From contig CM063284.1 in the NCBI GenBank assembly GCA_032173965.1, positions 61,874,863 through 61,938,862 of the forward strand: 64,000 bases of DNA, in the 5' to 3' direction. The DNA comes from Sitta carolinensis (taxonomy: Eukaryota; Chordata; Aves; Passeriformes; Sittidae). A program made the position numbers and the translations under genes. The notes below the pieces were generated by a model. The model worked only from the letters and a program-made list of their open reading frames with translations, did no database searches and was not told where the DNA came from. Of the stretch, positions 46,504-59,899 are shown piece by piece. Each line of letters opens with the position of its first letter. Position 1 is the stretch's first letter.

Positions 46504-48224
46504 GGTGAGGTGGAAATCTCGTCTCAGCTAACCTTTCCCTATTTCTTCTACTTCTTCTTCTCTGGGAAAATTTGGAGAGTCTGTGAGCTACCAGAAGTGC
46601 TGTGGGTCTATAGTTCTTGCAGGCAGAAGACAAAGCCCAAGATGTGCCCCTGCATGGACAGATGGGCCACTGCATCAGAAGTGAGAGAATACCCCACAAT
46701 CTCTACACTCTGGGTAGAAGATATCAAACAGCAGAAGCTGCCTGCTTTTCATACTGGAAAAGGCCATCCCTGACATCCTGTCAACTAATAACAGAAGCAG
46801 TAAGAAAATATATTACGGGCAAGACAGAAAATGCCATGAAATACAAACAAACATGGGAACAAACAGCCTCTCTCCTCCATATCTCTTGTCTCAGTACACA
46901 CACATCCTGACCCAAGAGAAGACCTCTTAACACTGTGTAATAAAATTGGAATAGCCACCAAGAAAGTGTTTCCAGCATTCCCACTCAAGCCTCTGCATTT
47001 GTTTTTCTCACAGAAAGAGACTGGGTTATTGGTTTTTAATCTTTATGGAATAATTATTTTTTGAAAGGGAATCCAGTGTTCAAGTACAGAAACAAATTAA
47101 GGTCAGAGAGAAGCACCTAGCTTTATGTAAGTGTTTAGTCTCTCCTTGTGAAGTGGCTGGTTCTGCATGAATTACCATTAATAATAAAACATATGTAAGA
47201 TGGTGACATTCGGTGTGCATGTTCTTAGTTCTCCATTAAGCTGTGCTTCCTAAAAAGGTTTCCAGGTTTATTTAAACATGCAGGAAAGAATTTAATATTA
47301 AACAGAAATAAGATGTAATAGAATTATGTCAAAACACCTGAGGGAATTTTGGATACCTTTAAGGAATGAGCTCTGAAGTGATTCATAGCTAGAGCTAGTG
47401 ATAATTGAGAAGAAGGAAAAAAAGAAGGGAAAAATGAGTTAATTCTTCCACAGCTATGAAACGCTGTACTTCACAGACTTATCAGGAGTCTTGCCTCAGT
47501 ATAAGCATTATTTTACTTTCTGATGCTGAAAATTAGTGTAGTGATCTTGCTAGCACTTTTGCATGCACTTAGCATAAGCACAAGAGTAGCTCCCTGGGGT
47601 TTGCCTGTGCAAGTGGAGTTAACACATAAGTATTCAGAGGCTTGGATGCTATTCTACAGCTTCTAGAGAAAAATGTGTGATTTAGTGGTAGGCTAAATTA
47701 TGGCTCTCATTACATCATCCTCCAGCGTTTTAGATTGTAGAATTGCATCAGATCCTGTGATGGGATAAAAACTTTACCCTTTATAATTTGTGCAAGTTTT
47801 GATGCAAAACAGACCTTCTGCCTAGTACCAAAAGGGCCAAAGCATAGGGCATGTAGGCTCGACTCATTTGCATCTTAATGCATTTATAGACTTAATGTAA
47901 GATATTTCTATTTAAATTAATATTTTCCATGTCAGTTCAGCAGTATCAGCACACTGCTAATGATCTCCATATCCATTAAGATCGGTTCAAATGCACCTCA
48001 GTGTAGCTTTCTTACCCTAAACTCCTGGCGGTATTTTTTAAACTGATCTGTAGCTTATTATTTTTATTATTCACAAATGTCACAGGCCTTTTCTCTCCAT
48101 TTTGGGATTGTTTTTCTCCTGTTATCAGTCTTTTCCTTTCTTCTAATGTTGCTTTGGGAAAGCTCTGGGGATAAAAAAAGCAAAATAGACAGATGCCTTC
48201 ACCTACCAGATTGTTGTGAATAAT
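46504..48224. other. Anonymous DNA, no gene seen
   Basis: Short frames only (under 100 codons). 47870-48010 is repeat-free and AT-rich. No feature can be supported. Confidence 0.4.
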
Positions 48225-48335
48225 AATAATCACCTCTTATATATCCCTTTTCATTTTCAAAGCACTTTGCAGCAATTACCTAATTTGCCTCTACAACAAC
48301 CTCTGATAGATAGGTAGAGGCATTTGCATAGTGGC
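48225..48335 (-). mobile_element. Ancient SINE/LINE tail, reverse orientation
   Basis: AATAATAATAATCACC, CTCTTATATATCCCTTTTCA, TTTCAAAGCACTTTGCAG and CTCTACAACAACCTCTGATAGATAGGTAG follow the reverse of the common vertebrate retroposon tail, 'attattatta...ctcttatatagcgcttttcat...caaagcgctttacaa...cctcacaacacccctgtgaggtaggta'. Compared with the copy at 31.7 kb it is in the opposite direction. MIR is an alternative assignment for the right half. Family uncertain. Confidence 0.55.
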
Positions 48336-48336
48336 T

Positions 48337-48358
48337 ATTTATTTATTTATTTATTTTA
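48337..48358. repeat. (TTTA)n short run
   Basis: About five TTTA units close to the ancient repeat fragment. Confidence 0.85.
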
Positions 48359-49781
48359 TCCTGCATAAAATTGTTAGGGTTTCTTAAGTTGTTTTGATTG
48401 TTTTAGTTTTCCTCTCTTTCTTTTACTTCCTTTGCTGGGTATTTTTGCTGCCCTTCTTTTTCTGAAAGGTAAATTTCTGTGGGATTGTTATGCCTATTAG
48501 CACTCCTAATCACTGAACCTAATTAGACTCTCACAGAAATGAAAGCACACACCAGCAACAGATGAACAACAATTTCCTTCCAGAGCATGAGCTGTATCTC
48601 CACAGCAGCCAGATACGGCTGGAGAACTGGAACACAGACCCGAGCCACATTTAAGGCTGCTTGTTCAGATACCACCAAGGAACATGACTGTGGTACATCT
48701 ATTCCTTTGCAAAGCTCTTCCACAATCCGCAACAGAATATGTGAAGTAATACATGAAAGAGCCTTGCTCTTTTGGGAAAAAAAAAACAACCAAACAAACC
48801 AGAAATGTCAGAAAATCCACAAACCTGTCATGGAATTTCACAACTTATTTTGTCAATAGGAAAATGCACCCAAGCAGGGTCTCAGTGATTTCTACAGTTC
48901 AGTTCTCTAAAGAGAAAACTCTTGAATAAGAAGAATAGGCCAGACAATTTGATCCCTCCTGCCCAACATTTTTAATCTAATGTACACTGTATTAAGACTG
49001 TAACCCAAAACACTACCTTGGCCCTTTGGGGAGTAAACCTGGTGCACTCTACCATAGCCTGAAACACAGGCTACCACAGCCTAATCTAGAAGATTGTATT
49101 GGCATTGTGGAGGGTCATGGGAGTCTCCTGCAGCCTCCTCCTCAGCCTGTGCAACAGGGAGAAGGGCTCTGCCAGCATGACTTGTCCCACATCCTGCTGC
49201 AGGAAGGGACTGCTCGCTGGGTGCCGCTCATGTTGGGGTGACCTGGACACTCCTGTCCTAACATCAGCCCAGCAGCATAGTGGCAGCCAGCTACTGCTAT
49301 AGCACTTGTGTCACTGCCAACCCTTTTTGCCACTGCTTCGTGGCCTTTTCTTTGACTATTCTCATCCCAGAATAACTCTTTTCCGTAATAACTCTTCTCT
49401 TTTGTGCATCAGAATAGACAATTTAAAACTTTCTTCAGGACAGGGTAAGGAATTGGTATGAATACTAACACCAGATAGAGTCATTGAGGAAAATGTCTTT
49501 AACATGTCTTTTACAACTGGCAGGGCTAATGGATTTTTTAGTGCCAGAGCTGCAGTGAAGGTTTTAGTGGCAAATCCTAACTTACATGGAAAAGAGCAAG
49601 GAAGCCCCCACTGTAATATCTTCATGAAGTGTTAATGCAACAGGGATCCCCTGTACTTTGTGATAATTGAACCATAAAATAGTTCAGCTTTATCTATAAA
49701 CTCTCCAGCGCAATGCTTTGAGTGTATAACCGTTTACATTATTCCCAGAAAATTAGGTCAGCTTTTCACAGAGAAAATGTC

Positions 49782-49786
<5 letters not shown>
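48359..49786. other. Anonymous DNA, no gene seen
   Basis: Frames under 95 codons with no domain. The GC-richer portion 49060-49320 is not recognised as a repeat. Confidence 0.4.

Positions 49787-49830
<44 letters not shown>
49787..49830. repeat. 44-base A tract
   Basis: A pure A homopolymer and the longest in the window. The preceding sequence is not a recognised retroposon or processed transcript, so it cannot be called a poly-A tail. Length this great in an assembly is prone to error. Confidence 0.95.
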
Positions 49831-49832
<2 letters not shown>

Positions 49833-52800
49833 TAGAAGAAGCTGAAATAATGAGGGGGAAAAAAACCCAGAAGAGGCTTCCTCTAAAAGAACTTTTCCAC
49901 CCCAGATTGGAAAATGTCACCATATCCTCCCAACAGCACCAGCCCCACTTTCGAGCCAGGGAGGGAGCAGGGGCCGAGGAACAGTGGGCAGCATCCGCAC
50001 TCAGCTCCTTTGAGCTGGAACACAGCTGTGTTATGGCTGTGTCATCATTGCAAGCGAATTAAAAGAAATGGAAACATTAACTCTGTGGAATCTTTTCAGA
50101 AGCTGGTGGTGACTAAACCAGGAGGTGCTAACAAAGGAAAGCTTTCAGCAAGTGTTTGGCATTTGAAGTGCAGCATGGTCTTTCCATTAGGCTGTTGTGA
50201 GGGTTAAAATTAATCTGCATTGTAAGGGAAGAAGACTGTACAATGGTTGTTTGTTGTGGAAAAAGGCACCTGGAGATGTGTTGTGTTGTCAGAAGGCTTC
50301 AATAGTTTCATTCCAAAATTTCACAGCCTATAAAAAGAACCACAAGAGTCTGGCAGGGAACATCCTGAGATCCCAAGCATCTCTGCAAACCAATCAAAAA
50401 CACTTGGAAGACTGTGGTGGCCCTGCCAGCAGACACACAAACGCAACCACAGGTTTGGTCTGGTACAGATTGCACCCTTAAGTGAGAGAATTCAGCTGGA
50501 TGCACAGGAGCATCATCCAGTTTGTCCCTGAACTTCTGAGTACCTCCCCATGGGAAGGAGAAAGCAGAGTCCTGGAGGAAAAGAGGTCAGGAGTGCAGGA
50601 TGCCACAACATTTGGCTACTCACCATGCCACTCCCAATTTCCCAAAACATACACAGCACATTTAAAATTTCCAAAATCTGCAGACTGCCTATGGAAGACC
50701 TGAGGGTTGCTGAAAGGGGAAGGAATGTATTTGGGGTGATGCACAATGTGCATTAGCTGTGCTGGGACTCTCGTTGTGCTTGGGCACTGCCAGGCTCTCT
50801 GCTCTGGAAATAGGCCTTGTAGGGTGGATAGGAAAAAGACCCTGAATACAGAGAAATTGGGCTATTAGAAAATACTTGCAAAACTTTTGTGGACACAGGA
50901 AGGAGGAAGCTGGTGCTTGCACAGAGGTTGGCCACACACACCTGCAGGCTGAGACTGTCTGATCCAACCCTGCATTCCCTGGCTCCTCAGGCATTTTGTT
51001 CCTCAGCCATTAAAATTGCAATTATTATCCATTTTTGAAAGACATTACTTCCAGGCTGTTTGTGTCTCCTTGCCCCAGTGGCACCACAAGGCAGCAGTTG
51101 CTCTATGGGATGCAATGTACTACGGCTGGGTTGAGGCTTCCTTCCTGGCAGCCCGTGTGCTTGTCCTCTTCCCAGGAGATCCGTCCTGCTATTCAGCAGC
51201 TCTGACAGAACTGAATATCATAGCCAGTTCCATATTGGGATCACCAATGGCTTTGCTGGGATGGAAAGGAGCTGGTGATGGCAGAGGTGTTGCATTCAGG
51301 CAGCTACCACTGTGTGTTGCTATGGGCACTGATGCAGAGGCAAAACACAGGCTAAGCCATCACTTGATTTTCTATTCAAGCAACTCTTAAGTACTAAAGG
51401 AATGGCCATCTGCCAGTGTTTGTAATAGAAGGTCAGTATACACTGACATTCAGCAAATTGGTGTTATATGCATTAGATCTGTGCTTTATGAGGTATTGCT
51501 CCATTTTGGAAATGTGAAAATTGACTGAAATCATGACTAAAATTTCAGAGGTGCCAATCTGCAGCTGCAAGCACACTGACAGTGCCCAAATACCCAGGCA
51601 AAACAGCAAGTCCAGCTATTTAAGACAGAAAAAGCTAAAGCATGTGTGCTGTGAAGTTGCCACCAGCAGCAAACCCAGTGCTCCAACTCACTGCTGTCTC
51701 CAGGTGGGATCCCTCCCCTGGAGGTGGGCAGTGCCCCCTGCTCAGCTGATTGCAAGCACTGCGTGCTGGCAGCAGGTAGACAGCTCTTGAAATGGGGCAC
51801 TTATAAACTGCCCTCTGCAGGGTCCTCCATCTGAGTCCAAGAGCCCCAAACTGAGTCACAGCCCCTCCTGTCTCCAGTACTTTCCCTGTGCTGTGCAGAA
51901 TGCAGGAAGACAGGAGAAGGAGACTTCACCCCCTAGGAGAAATGCAAAGTCCATGGTGGCCAACAAAGAGTGAAGTTTTTCCCAGAGTCAAGCTTTTCTG
52001 TGGGAGATCCAGGCAAGCTAGGCTGAGGCAATATGGTCACAGCACAGACAGGCGCTGTGCCTGCATCCCATCATCTCTTCCCAGGCACAGCAGCAGCCTG
52101 CATCTGACTCCCAGCTCCAGTACGTGGAACAGCTACTTAGTGATCTGCCTCCAGTGTTATGCCCCATTAACTCAAAGTTAGGCATGATTACTGATTATCT
52201 TTCCTTATTTTGTATGCGTGTGCCAGGCGAGCAGTAAGAAACTGAGAGGATTTCCTGTTCGCAGCCTGAGCAGAGTTTGGGGACATGGCTCTTTCACAGG
52301 ATGAAAGAGAGCTGGCATGTGGCATAGAGAATATGGTTCTTTCCCAAAAGCTGCCACAAAGAGAAGTTTGAAAGGCACTGACATGACACGAGTCAAGAGT
52401 TATGTTCGTCTGCTTTTCGCTCTGTACACCATGATGAATTGCATATTATTTCCTTCATTAGTTTTAGGCTTCAACCACTTTGCAGTGCAGACATGAATAA
52501 AAATACAGAGCAGTTTCAGTCTGGTGACGATTTTATTCATTGGTGCTACATGTCAGATAATAGCTGTATTCCACTTCTTTGCTCTGTGAGCTTTTCAAAT
52601 ATTTCACAGGCTGAGTCATTTATTAGGTATCCTCATACAAAGTCCTCTGCCTCTTCCTCTGAAAGGTAATTGTTTAAGTGGATTAGTAGCTTTCCCTGAA
52701 GATGTGTAGGGAGTGGCATAAAAGAGCAACACGGCTGTGACTCTGTTGTTCTGACCTTAGGGATATACCCAGAGGGTTGCTGAGATCATAGGCTGCTCCA

Positions 52801-53029
52801 ATTATTGTCAAGGGAAATTAATATACCATTTTATTCCAGCTAATATTCATTGGTCAGGCCAGGGAATACACTGTGGTACAGAATATTCCTCCAAAACCAG
52901 AGAAACAAACCCTGCTGAAAATCTTATATTTTTAGTGGATTTACTCTGCTAAGTCTTCTAATCTTTGGAGAAATCTTTTTCATGTGCTGTTTTATATCAT
53001 TGTGACTTCATATTAATTAAGCACTCACC
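49831..53029. other. Anonymous DNA, no gene seen
   Basis: Includes GC-richer parts (50480-51350, 51650-52130) with frames up to 124 codons (51016-51390, +), none recognisable. No RNA gene or transposon was seen. Confidence 0.4.
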
Positions 53030-53140
53030 TCACCTTGGGTGTCTGAAAGAGAAGTACAATAGAAGAAGATGCAGCCCCTGTCTGAAAGAGCTTGCAGCTG
53101 TAATGGGGTAAATGCATTTAGCAGACAGACTGAAAAATAT
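53030..53140. mobile_element. Possible ancient repeat fragment
   Basis: GAAGATGCAGCCCCTGTCTG followed by AAAGAGCTTGCAGCTGTAAT, then TAGCAGACAGACTG, recalls the phrase 'gtccctgccccaaagagcttacaatctaa...agacagac' found in old amniote interspersed repeats. Too short and decayed to name. Confidence 0.3.
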
Positions 53141-54472
53141 GATAGGAGCATTCAAAGGCGAGAGAAGATAAAGATTTGGGGGTTGACACACTTGAGCTTC
53201 TCTGTGTGCTGCTTGTAGGGATTCTGGTAACATTTTCACATCCTCTCTAATACATCCTCTTGCTTCAAAACAAAAGACGGACTAAAGGCTGAGGCTGCTG
53301 GTTTGTAATGAAAAGGTAAAGACCAGCTGTTCTTCCTAACGATGATGTTTTGCTCTGCAGTCATTCAGAAGGTTGTATGAGACTGTTGAAAAACACATCA
53401 GGGTTTTAACCCTCCTATTCCCCATTGCTGGTAGGGTGTCATGCAGGGAAGAGCTGTGTAGACCTGAGCACTTTGTGGTGTTCGTTGTTAGGTGCTTTAG
53501 GCTGGTTGGGAATGATGGTGCTGCAGAAGGATCAGCTGCAGGGGAGAGGCATGCAAAAGTGCCAGGGGGGAGTCAAACGAACAAGCAATGCCTGTGGAAG
53601 TTGATATTGCAGGTATTGAAATGAGAGGCATTAATACAGATTGGTAAGGATTTTGTGTGTCTCAAAAGTGTTTGATATTGATGATATTTTTCCGCTTAGA
53701 AATTTAATTTAAGAGGTCATTAGTATTTATTAAAAATTGATAGGGCCTCTATTTCTTGTTGTTAATGTTGGACGTTTAATGTCTTCCATTAAAATAGTGA
53801 CATGTAAATGTCTTTCCATTTGGATTTTGAATATAAGACAAGTGTTCACTCTCATCTCCTTTGCTGTGTTTATTCCCAGTATCATCTAGCCCTCACCATG
53901 CACAGATGTTCCTTAACCCAGGGCCCATTCAAGTTTCACCAGGATCTTCAGAGATCAGCAGATTGTATTAATTTTTTCATTTCTCTCCCCCTACCCTCAT
54001 CTTCTGCTCTTCCTCCTGATTCTGTGTCCCTGATTGCTTTCCTGCTGTACTCCCTGATCAGTTGTCTGTCCTGCAGCTCAGACACAAGTACAGCTGCTTG
54101 TGCTCTGCCCCCAGGTCAAAGGGAACATTTGCAAGAACCCTAGTTCATATGGAGCATCTTTCTGCTTTTCCTCTCTCTGTGTAGCCACAATTTGGGTGAA
54201 AAAAAAAAAATGTAGGTGAAAAGGTAATCTCTTTCCTCCCAGGAAGAGGAGAAAGGGGAAGGAAAATCTGGTTCATCGCCAGTCTCAGCATGTGCCCTTG
54301 TCCTACAGATAAAACCACAACATTTTCCAGCCAGCCATAAAGGACAACATGAACATCCTGAGCATATGTACCTGCTCGCTGTCAGGGTGCAGCAAGCGAA
54401 GGGGGTACTTTGAGTTAACAGCTCAGTTTCCCAGACTCTTGCTCAAAATCTGCCCCTGGGGTTAAGCAGTAG
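53141..54472. other. Anonymous DNA, no gene seen
   Basis: The longest frame is 111 codons (53808-54143, +) in pyrimidine-rich sequence, with no domain. A 12-base A run lies near 54200. Nothing else is supported. Confidence 0.4.
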
Positions 54473-54522
54473 CTACCCCGCTACCCCGCCCCCCCAACGC
54501 GCCACCCCCCCCTCCCCCGCCT
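54473..54522. repeat. C-rich low-complexity tract
   Basis: Two CTACCCCG copies are followed by runs of C (7-8 bases) broken by single A, G or T. The minus strand has at least five G runs of four or more within 50 bases, enough for a G-quadruplex. The + strand could form an i-motif. Confidence 0.85.
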
Positions 54523-57500
54523 AATCCATGCTCCTTTTTGGGATAAGTGCACAGAATTGCTGTGACTTATTGCAGGAGGTCATGCTGGTCTCTTTTCAGA
54601 TGTTTTCTCTGCTAATATTATCCTGGCACTGCACTAAGCTCAGACAACCCCAGGGCCTCAGAGTCTTCCAATCCCCCATGGGGCTGCTACTTAATGCACT
54701 GCATTTAAAAGAGGTTGCAGAGGTGAAGCAGAGCTGTGAATATGAGTCTGTTTGCTCTAAACTGCAATTCCCTTAGTTCCCCTGGTAGCTTGTGCTAGGA
54801 GGTGCTTGCATGTGGCGTGGCCCCAGCTCCTCCAGGGGATCCACATAATGTTCCACTTGGGTGGTCAGCTTGCTGCTGTACTGAGACCCTCCCTGCTACC
54901 TGATCCATTTTTTTTCCTCATGATGATTTTGAATACTTCCCTTGGACTTTTGTGGTGCTTTTTTGAGTAGGACGGACTGTGCTGAGGTTTCAGTCACATG
55001 AGGAAAGAGACGTAGTTTCCCATACATTTCAGGGTGGATTGTGTGTTGCAGTTTATATTCAGATGCATGGAGCTGGTGCTCTCTCTTTTATCACAATTAA
55101 TTGCATTAGTAATGCCAAACTCCGAATCCAGGGGGGATTAAAGTGGCATTAATGCTGTGGGGGTTTCATTGTGTCCTCGGGTTTTAAGCAGAACTTCCCA
55201 TTCATGGTAATAGGGACTGTTATGGGTGGCACCACGCGGCCCATGGAAATTAATCTTGTATTCTTTTAAGTTTCCTGGACTACAAGAGGAGGATGGAGTG
55301 TCACCGCTCCTGGTTGTTTGTGACACATGATTGTGTCCCTCACACAGGCATTGGCAGGTTGAGTGGTACAGAAAGCAGGGAAACCTAGCAGCATCTGCAT
55401 AGCTCACTGCTTATCAGGAATATGCACTGGCAGCCATACTGTAGGGCAGCAGCGGAAAAACAAAGCAACAATCAAGGGAGCCCTTTGTGATGGATTAAAA
55501 GGGTTTAGAAATGTCTGAGCCATGCAGTTTTCAAGCACTGACACTGCCAATGACTTCTTGACTGAAAACTAGAAAATGTGCTTACCGAGTGCACAGCCTG
55601 AGTTTTGCTTGTTTTCCCAAAGCCTGCCTTTTGTTAAAGGCCCTTTATCTGAACAAAGTTTAGACACAGTCGCTTCATAAAGTGACCCTTTCCTTGAAAT
55701 AAATCAGGATAATTATATTAGAGCGCTGCAGCCTGTGAACTCAACCAAGGGTTTGTGTGTTTCTCTATTATTGGGGCATAATTTTTTTTTACAATCCACA
55801 CTGCATCTCTCTGTGTGGCTCTCCTTTGTGTGCTCTGCACTGAGTCTGCATGTTTTGCTCCCTGGCATGGGGCTGTGATGGGGAGACAGGGGATCCAGAG
55901 TAGGAACAGTTACCCAGGGACCACCCTTCCCATTACCTCTCTCTTGATTGCTCAAAAAATTCATGCATTTGGCCAGTGTTGAAGGCTTAAAACCATCCTC
56001 ATCATCATCCTAAATTTTTTTTTCAGCCTGAGTTTACATCACTGAAGTATCTTTAGCCTTTTAGGAGGGGAAAATAACCTGAGTAGGATGTACGATACAG
56101 CTCTCCTCTCCTTCCCTGAGGGAGATGTCAATCAAGATGCTTTTCCCACTGTGTCTCATAAATGCTGGCTGACACAGCAGGGGAAAGTGGGGCTGAGGCT
56201 GTGTGTTCAGGTCTTGGAACTCAATGAAACAGCTCTTGGTGGCTCTGACTTGTCAGAATGCAGCCAGCAATGGCATCCGTGCAAACAGAGAGGTCCCTGA
56301 GCCCCAGGTTACCAAAGACTTCACAGGACTAAGGGCCACATTCAGGAGTCCTCTACAGTGGCTGTAGGCATTCAGATTTTGGTGTTTAATTTCAAGAGAA
56401 TTATGTGTGATCCAGAGAATCTGTTACCTGGGATTTCCTGCAAAACCAAAGACCAGAAATGGTTGCAGTAATGGTGATGAATGGTCTGAATGTGGTCTGT
56501 GCCCTTCAACTTGACTCAGCATTTAGTCAGGAGCTAGAGGAATGAATAGAGAAGCAGGCAGTTTGTGCCTGCAGTGACCCGTGCTGCTGAGCTGGTCAGC
56601 TGCTGTGCTACAGATGTATTTTTGGCTTTTTCATGGAAGCTCTTTTGTTAACACATCAAACTCTTCACTCAGCTGGCAGAAGGCATTCTAGCAGCTGTGA
56701 GTCTGGAAGAATCCAACATACAAGAGATGACTGCAAAGTTTGTTGGGTTTTTTGTATTTTCTTCCCATTACTGAATGATTTGTGTACAACTTGACTTTTT
56801 TGTGCATGTGTTTTGTTTTGTTATATTTAAAAGCATATGTTTAATATGTGCTTCTAAAATAAGCTAATTAGACAGCATTAATAAAAATATTCACTATAAA
56901 TGGACAAAACCATTAATTCTGCCACCAGATATTATCATTCATATGGCATAATTTTTTTCAGAGAGAGAGCAATTTCATCAAGTCAGGGGAGAAAAAAAAA
57001 GAAAAAAACAGTATCTGGGGCTCCAGGTGACAAAAGCAAAAATAGGTAAAGTAAATTTTCTGCTTTTAGTGCAAGTGAGGCAAAATGGAGATTGTATGCC
57101 GAGTAAGTTGGTTAGGTAGATCATATACTAGTTGGTTAGGCCAGGAAAGTGCAGTCCATATAAACAGCTTGCCTAAATTATTTTCAATTTTAATTTCTAT
57201 CAGAATTGCTATGAGATCTTTTTGGATAACATGGGCAAAATAAGGGTCCATTTCCTTGAGGGTCCAAAGCACCAAGAGTGAAGAAGGCATGACTTCAATT
57301 ACCTCTGAGATGGGTTGAGATGGGCTTTTAAAACTTAGTTCCTTGGGAGCAAAACCAAGCTGGAATGGAAAGGAATGGGTCCGTCACTGGAAATTAACAG
57401 AGGGGCAATAAATTCATATTTAATTCCTATATGGTTTCAACTAGGGTTTGACTCAGAACAGTTTCAAAATAAAAGAATCCTTCAGTTACATATGTGTGAA

Positions 57501-59388
57501 TGTTTTGTGTCACCACTTAAATCAGTGGGGATTGGTCTGCACTGATGCTTGTGCACCACAAATAGATGCCAGCCACCCTGCACACCTTAAAGGTATATAG
57601 GAATATGTCTGACTTACGTTAACCTTTATCCCATCTTCCCAAAATCCTTAAGCCTTCTGACTTCTCTGGAGTTTGAAATGCTTGCAGAGAAAACAAGTAT
57701 CTCTGCCCCTGCTTTAAATGCATTGGTTCTTCCAAGGATAAGCTATAAAAAAGTTCAAGGCATGAATTACTTATTCTCAATATCTTGCAACCCAGTCCCA
57801 CCAAATGGCTCGGGGACTTGTGGGTCTATGCAGAGATATGTGCAATGAGGCTTCTGGCTGTAGGCTTGCCCCAGAAACCTTTGTCCACCATGGGGACACA
57901 GATGCCTAGACACACATGGTACGCTTGGTGTGCATTGTCCAAAATCATCTGATGGGAGCAGAGAGAGAGCATAGTAAAACAAGATAAGAATGTAAGGTAA
58001 CACTGTGTCCCCTGAAACAAATGTTTCTTGACATAATTTGGATTGAAAGAGGACCTCCTATTGGCAATTTCACATTATAATTCCAACATCCATGCTTACA
58101 AATGTAGAGAAATTTGTTTCCTTTTGTCTGGAAAAAGAGTATTATTTCACTAACCTGTACCTTTCCCCAGCTCACATTCCTTAGTTAAACTCTAAAGCAC
58201 AAAGGTGCAACAGATCGAACACTGATTACTGGACTTACAAGCTTTTCCAGATTCCACATATGAATAAGAGGATTTTTCCGCTCTTCATCTTACAATAAAA
58301 ATGCAGTGAAGTATTATGAATTCTGGCCAATGGAGATATTATCTGTGAAGATGGTGGGTTTCAGGATAACCCTGCAGTTTGGGAGTCAAAGACTTCAGCA
58401 GGGTAAAGCTGCTGGAGGCCTTAGAAGTCACCACAATTTAGTACTTGAGTGACATGACTTGTGCACTCTTGCATCAGGGTGGTGCATGTGGTCTGTGTTG
58501 AAAGGGAAGATGGGCAGAGCATCAGGTGCCAGGGCTGCAAGCCAAGTTGGGGGGCTGCCAGTAGGGCTGAGGAGCCTCTGCTCTGCTGCCCCAAGGTTTC
58601 CTTTCCACCTGAATCAGGCATCACCATCAGGAATTAGGTCATGGTCAAAAATGAGACTCTAAACACTGAGTTTAGATATTTAAACATGATAAGCATCTGC
58701 AAGTTTGTTTTAAATGGTTAGATAATGGAAATGTTTCCAACCACCATTCTAGCCCTCACCCCAGCCCCAAACACTAAAGACCCTTGCCCTTGTCCAAGGA
58801 TACCTGGGGAATATCAGCCCAAAAGCGGAATGCAGGAGCAATGTAGCAGCAGCTCAAAGTACGTTGGTTATCATAATAAATGCATGTACAAGAACCTGTG
58901 AAGAAAACCACAATGTATGTTTGCTTCTTCAAGCCAGATCAAATCTCAAGTAAGCAAGTGTCAGTAACTGCTATCAACTTTGGAGAAATTATTCTAGGAA
59001 TCAGTTGAGGGAAAATTCTGATTTTTTTCCTGGGATACTTATTCCTGTTCATTTCCACAATTTCAAAAATCTTAACATACCTGTTTGGATGTCAGGTGAG
59101 ACACTTAAGGAAGGTTACCTTCTTATTGGCTGCATGGTTCCCAAAAAGGTGTACGGATACAAGGACGTAAAACATTTCCAAGTGGTAGGGATGTGTTTAA
59201 GATGCTGTCTGTGTGCATGTGTCCCTTTTTTAATAGACCCACCAAGTGCAATTCCTTTGACAGTATAATTCACAGGGCCCCTCTAAAAAAGGTTCTCATG
59301 TGCCCTTTGTACTGTCGTTTGTTTGTATGTTCTCTTAGGTAACGCAGCATCTACATTTTTGTTATATGATCCAGAAAAAAAATCTGCA
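54523..59388. other. Anonymous DNA, no gene seen
   Basis: About 4.9 kb with frames under 90 codons. 56730-57060 is AT-rich with A/T runs. Two AGTTGGTTAGG copies about 25 bases apart occur near 57105-57140. No gene or recognised transposon. Confidence 0.4.
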
Positions 59389-59427
59389 TGATCTTAATGA
59401 CAACTTTAATGATTCTATGATTCTATG
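59389..59427 (+). mobile_element. CR1-like 3' tail fragment
   Basis: GATCTTAATGACAACTTTAATGATTCTATGATTCTATG resembles the end of avian CR1 ('gatctttaaggtcccttccaaccc...attctatgattctatg'). The terminal ATTCTATG occurs twice, as is characteristic of CR1. Upstream similarity is not visible, so the copy is very short or badly decayed. Confidence 0.6.
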
Positions 59428-59899
59428 TATACATATTGTAGGCTCCTTTTCCTGTCCCATATCTGAGCACTACCCCTCAGGCATTTGAGTAACCCTTAAA
59501 TGACCTAAGGGAAGAGAACAATGGGGTATAAAAAATTCAGCTCCTGTATGATGGGTGAAGTTGCTTTACAGAGACTCTAAAAATCAGTTCACCTACTTTT
59601 TATCTTCTCTTTTGTCACCCATTCATACAAATGAAGAGACAGCAGAGGTACACACAAATATCCAACCACCTTGTTGACAGTGAGATCACTTTAATGAGAA
59701 TATCTCACAATGTATAAGTTTGCAGAGCAGTTCTGCTTCCACTGACATCTCCTATGATATTCTTATCAATTTAAATGTACAGCAACACATGAGATCAGCT
59801 GCAGTAACTCATTAGAATAAAACAGAAAATATTTACGTTTCCAAATTCCTTCAGGTGTTATTGGATGTAAAATTTGGCAAGGAAATTGAATGGAAGCCT
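59428..59899. other. Anonymous DNA, no gene seen
   Basis: Nothing can be supported in this stretch. Confidence 0.4.

Noticed and set aside
51016..51390. 124-codon + frame with fairly protein-like composition
   Set aside because: No recognisable domain, no clear splice sites and no supporting context.
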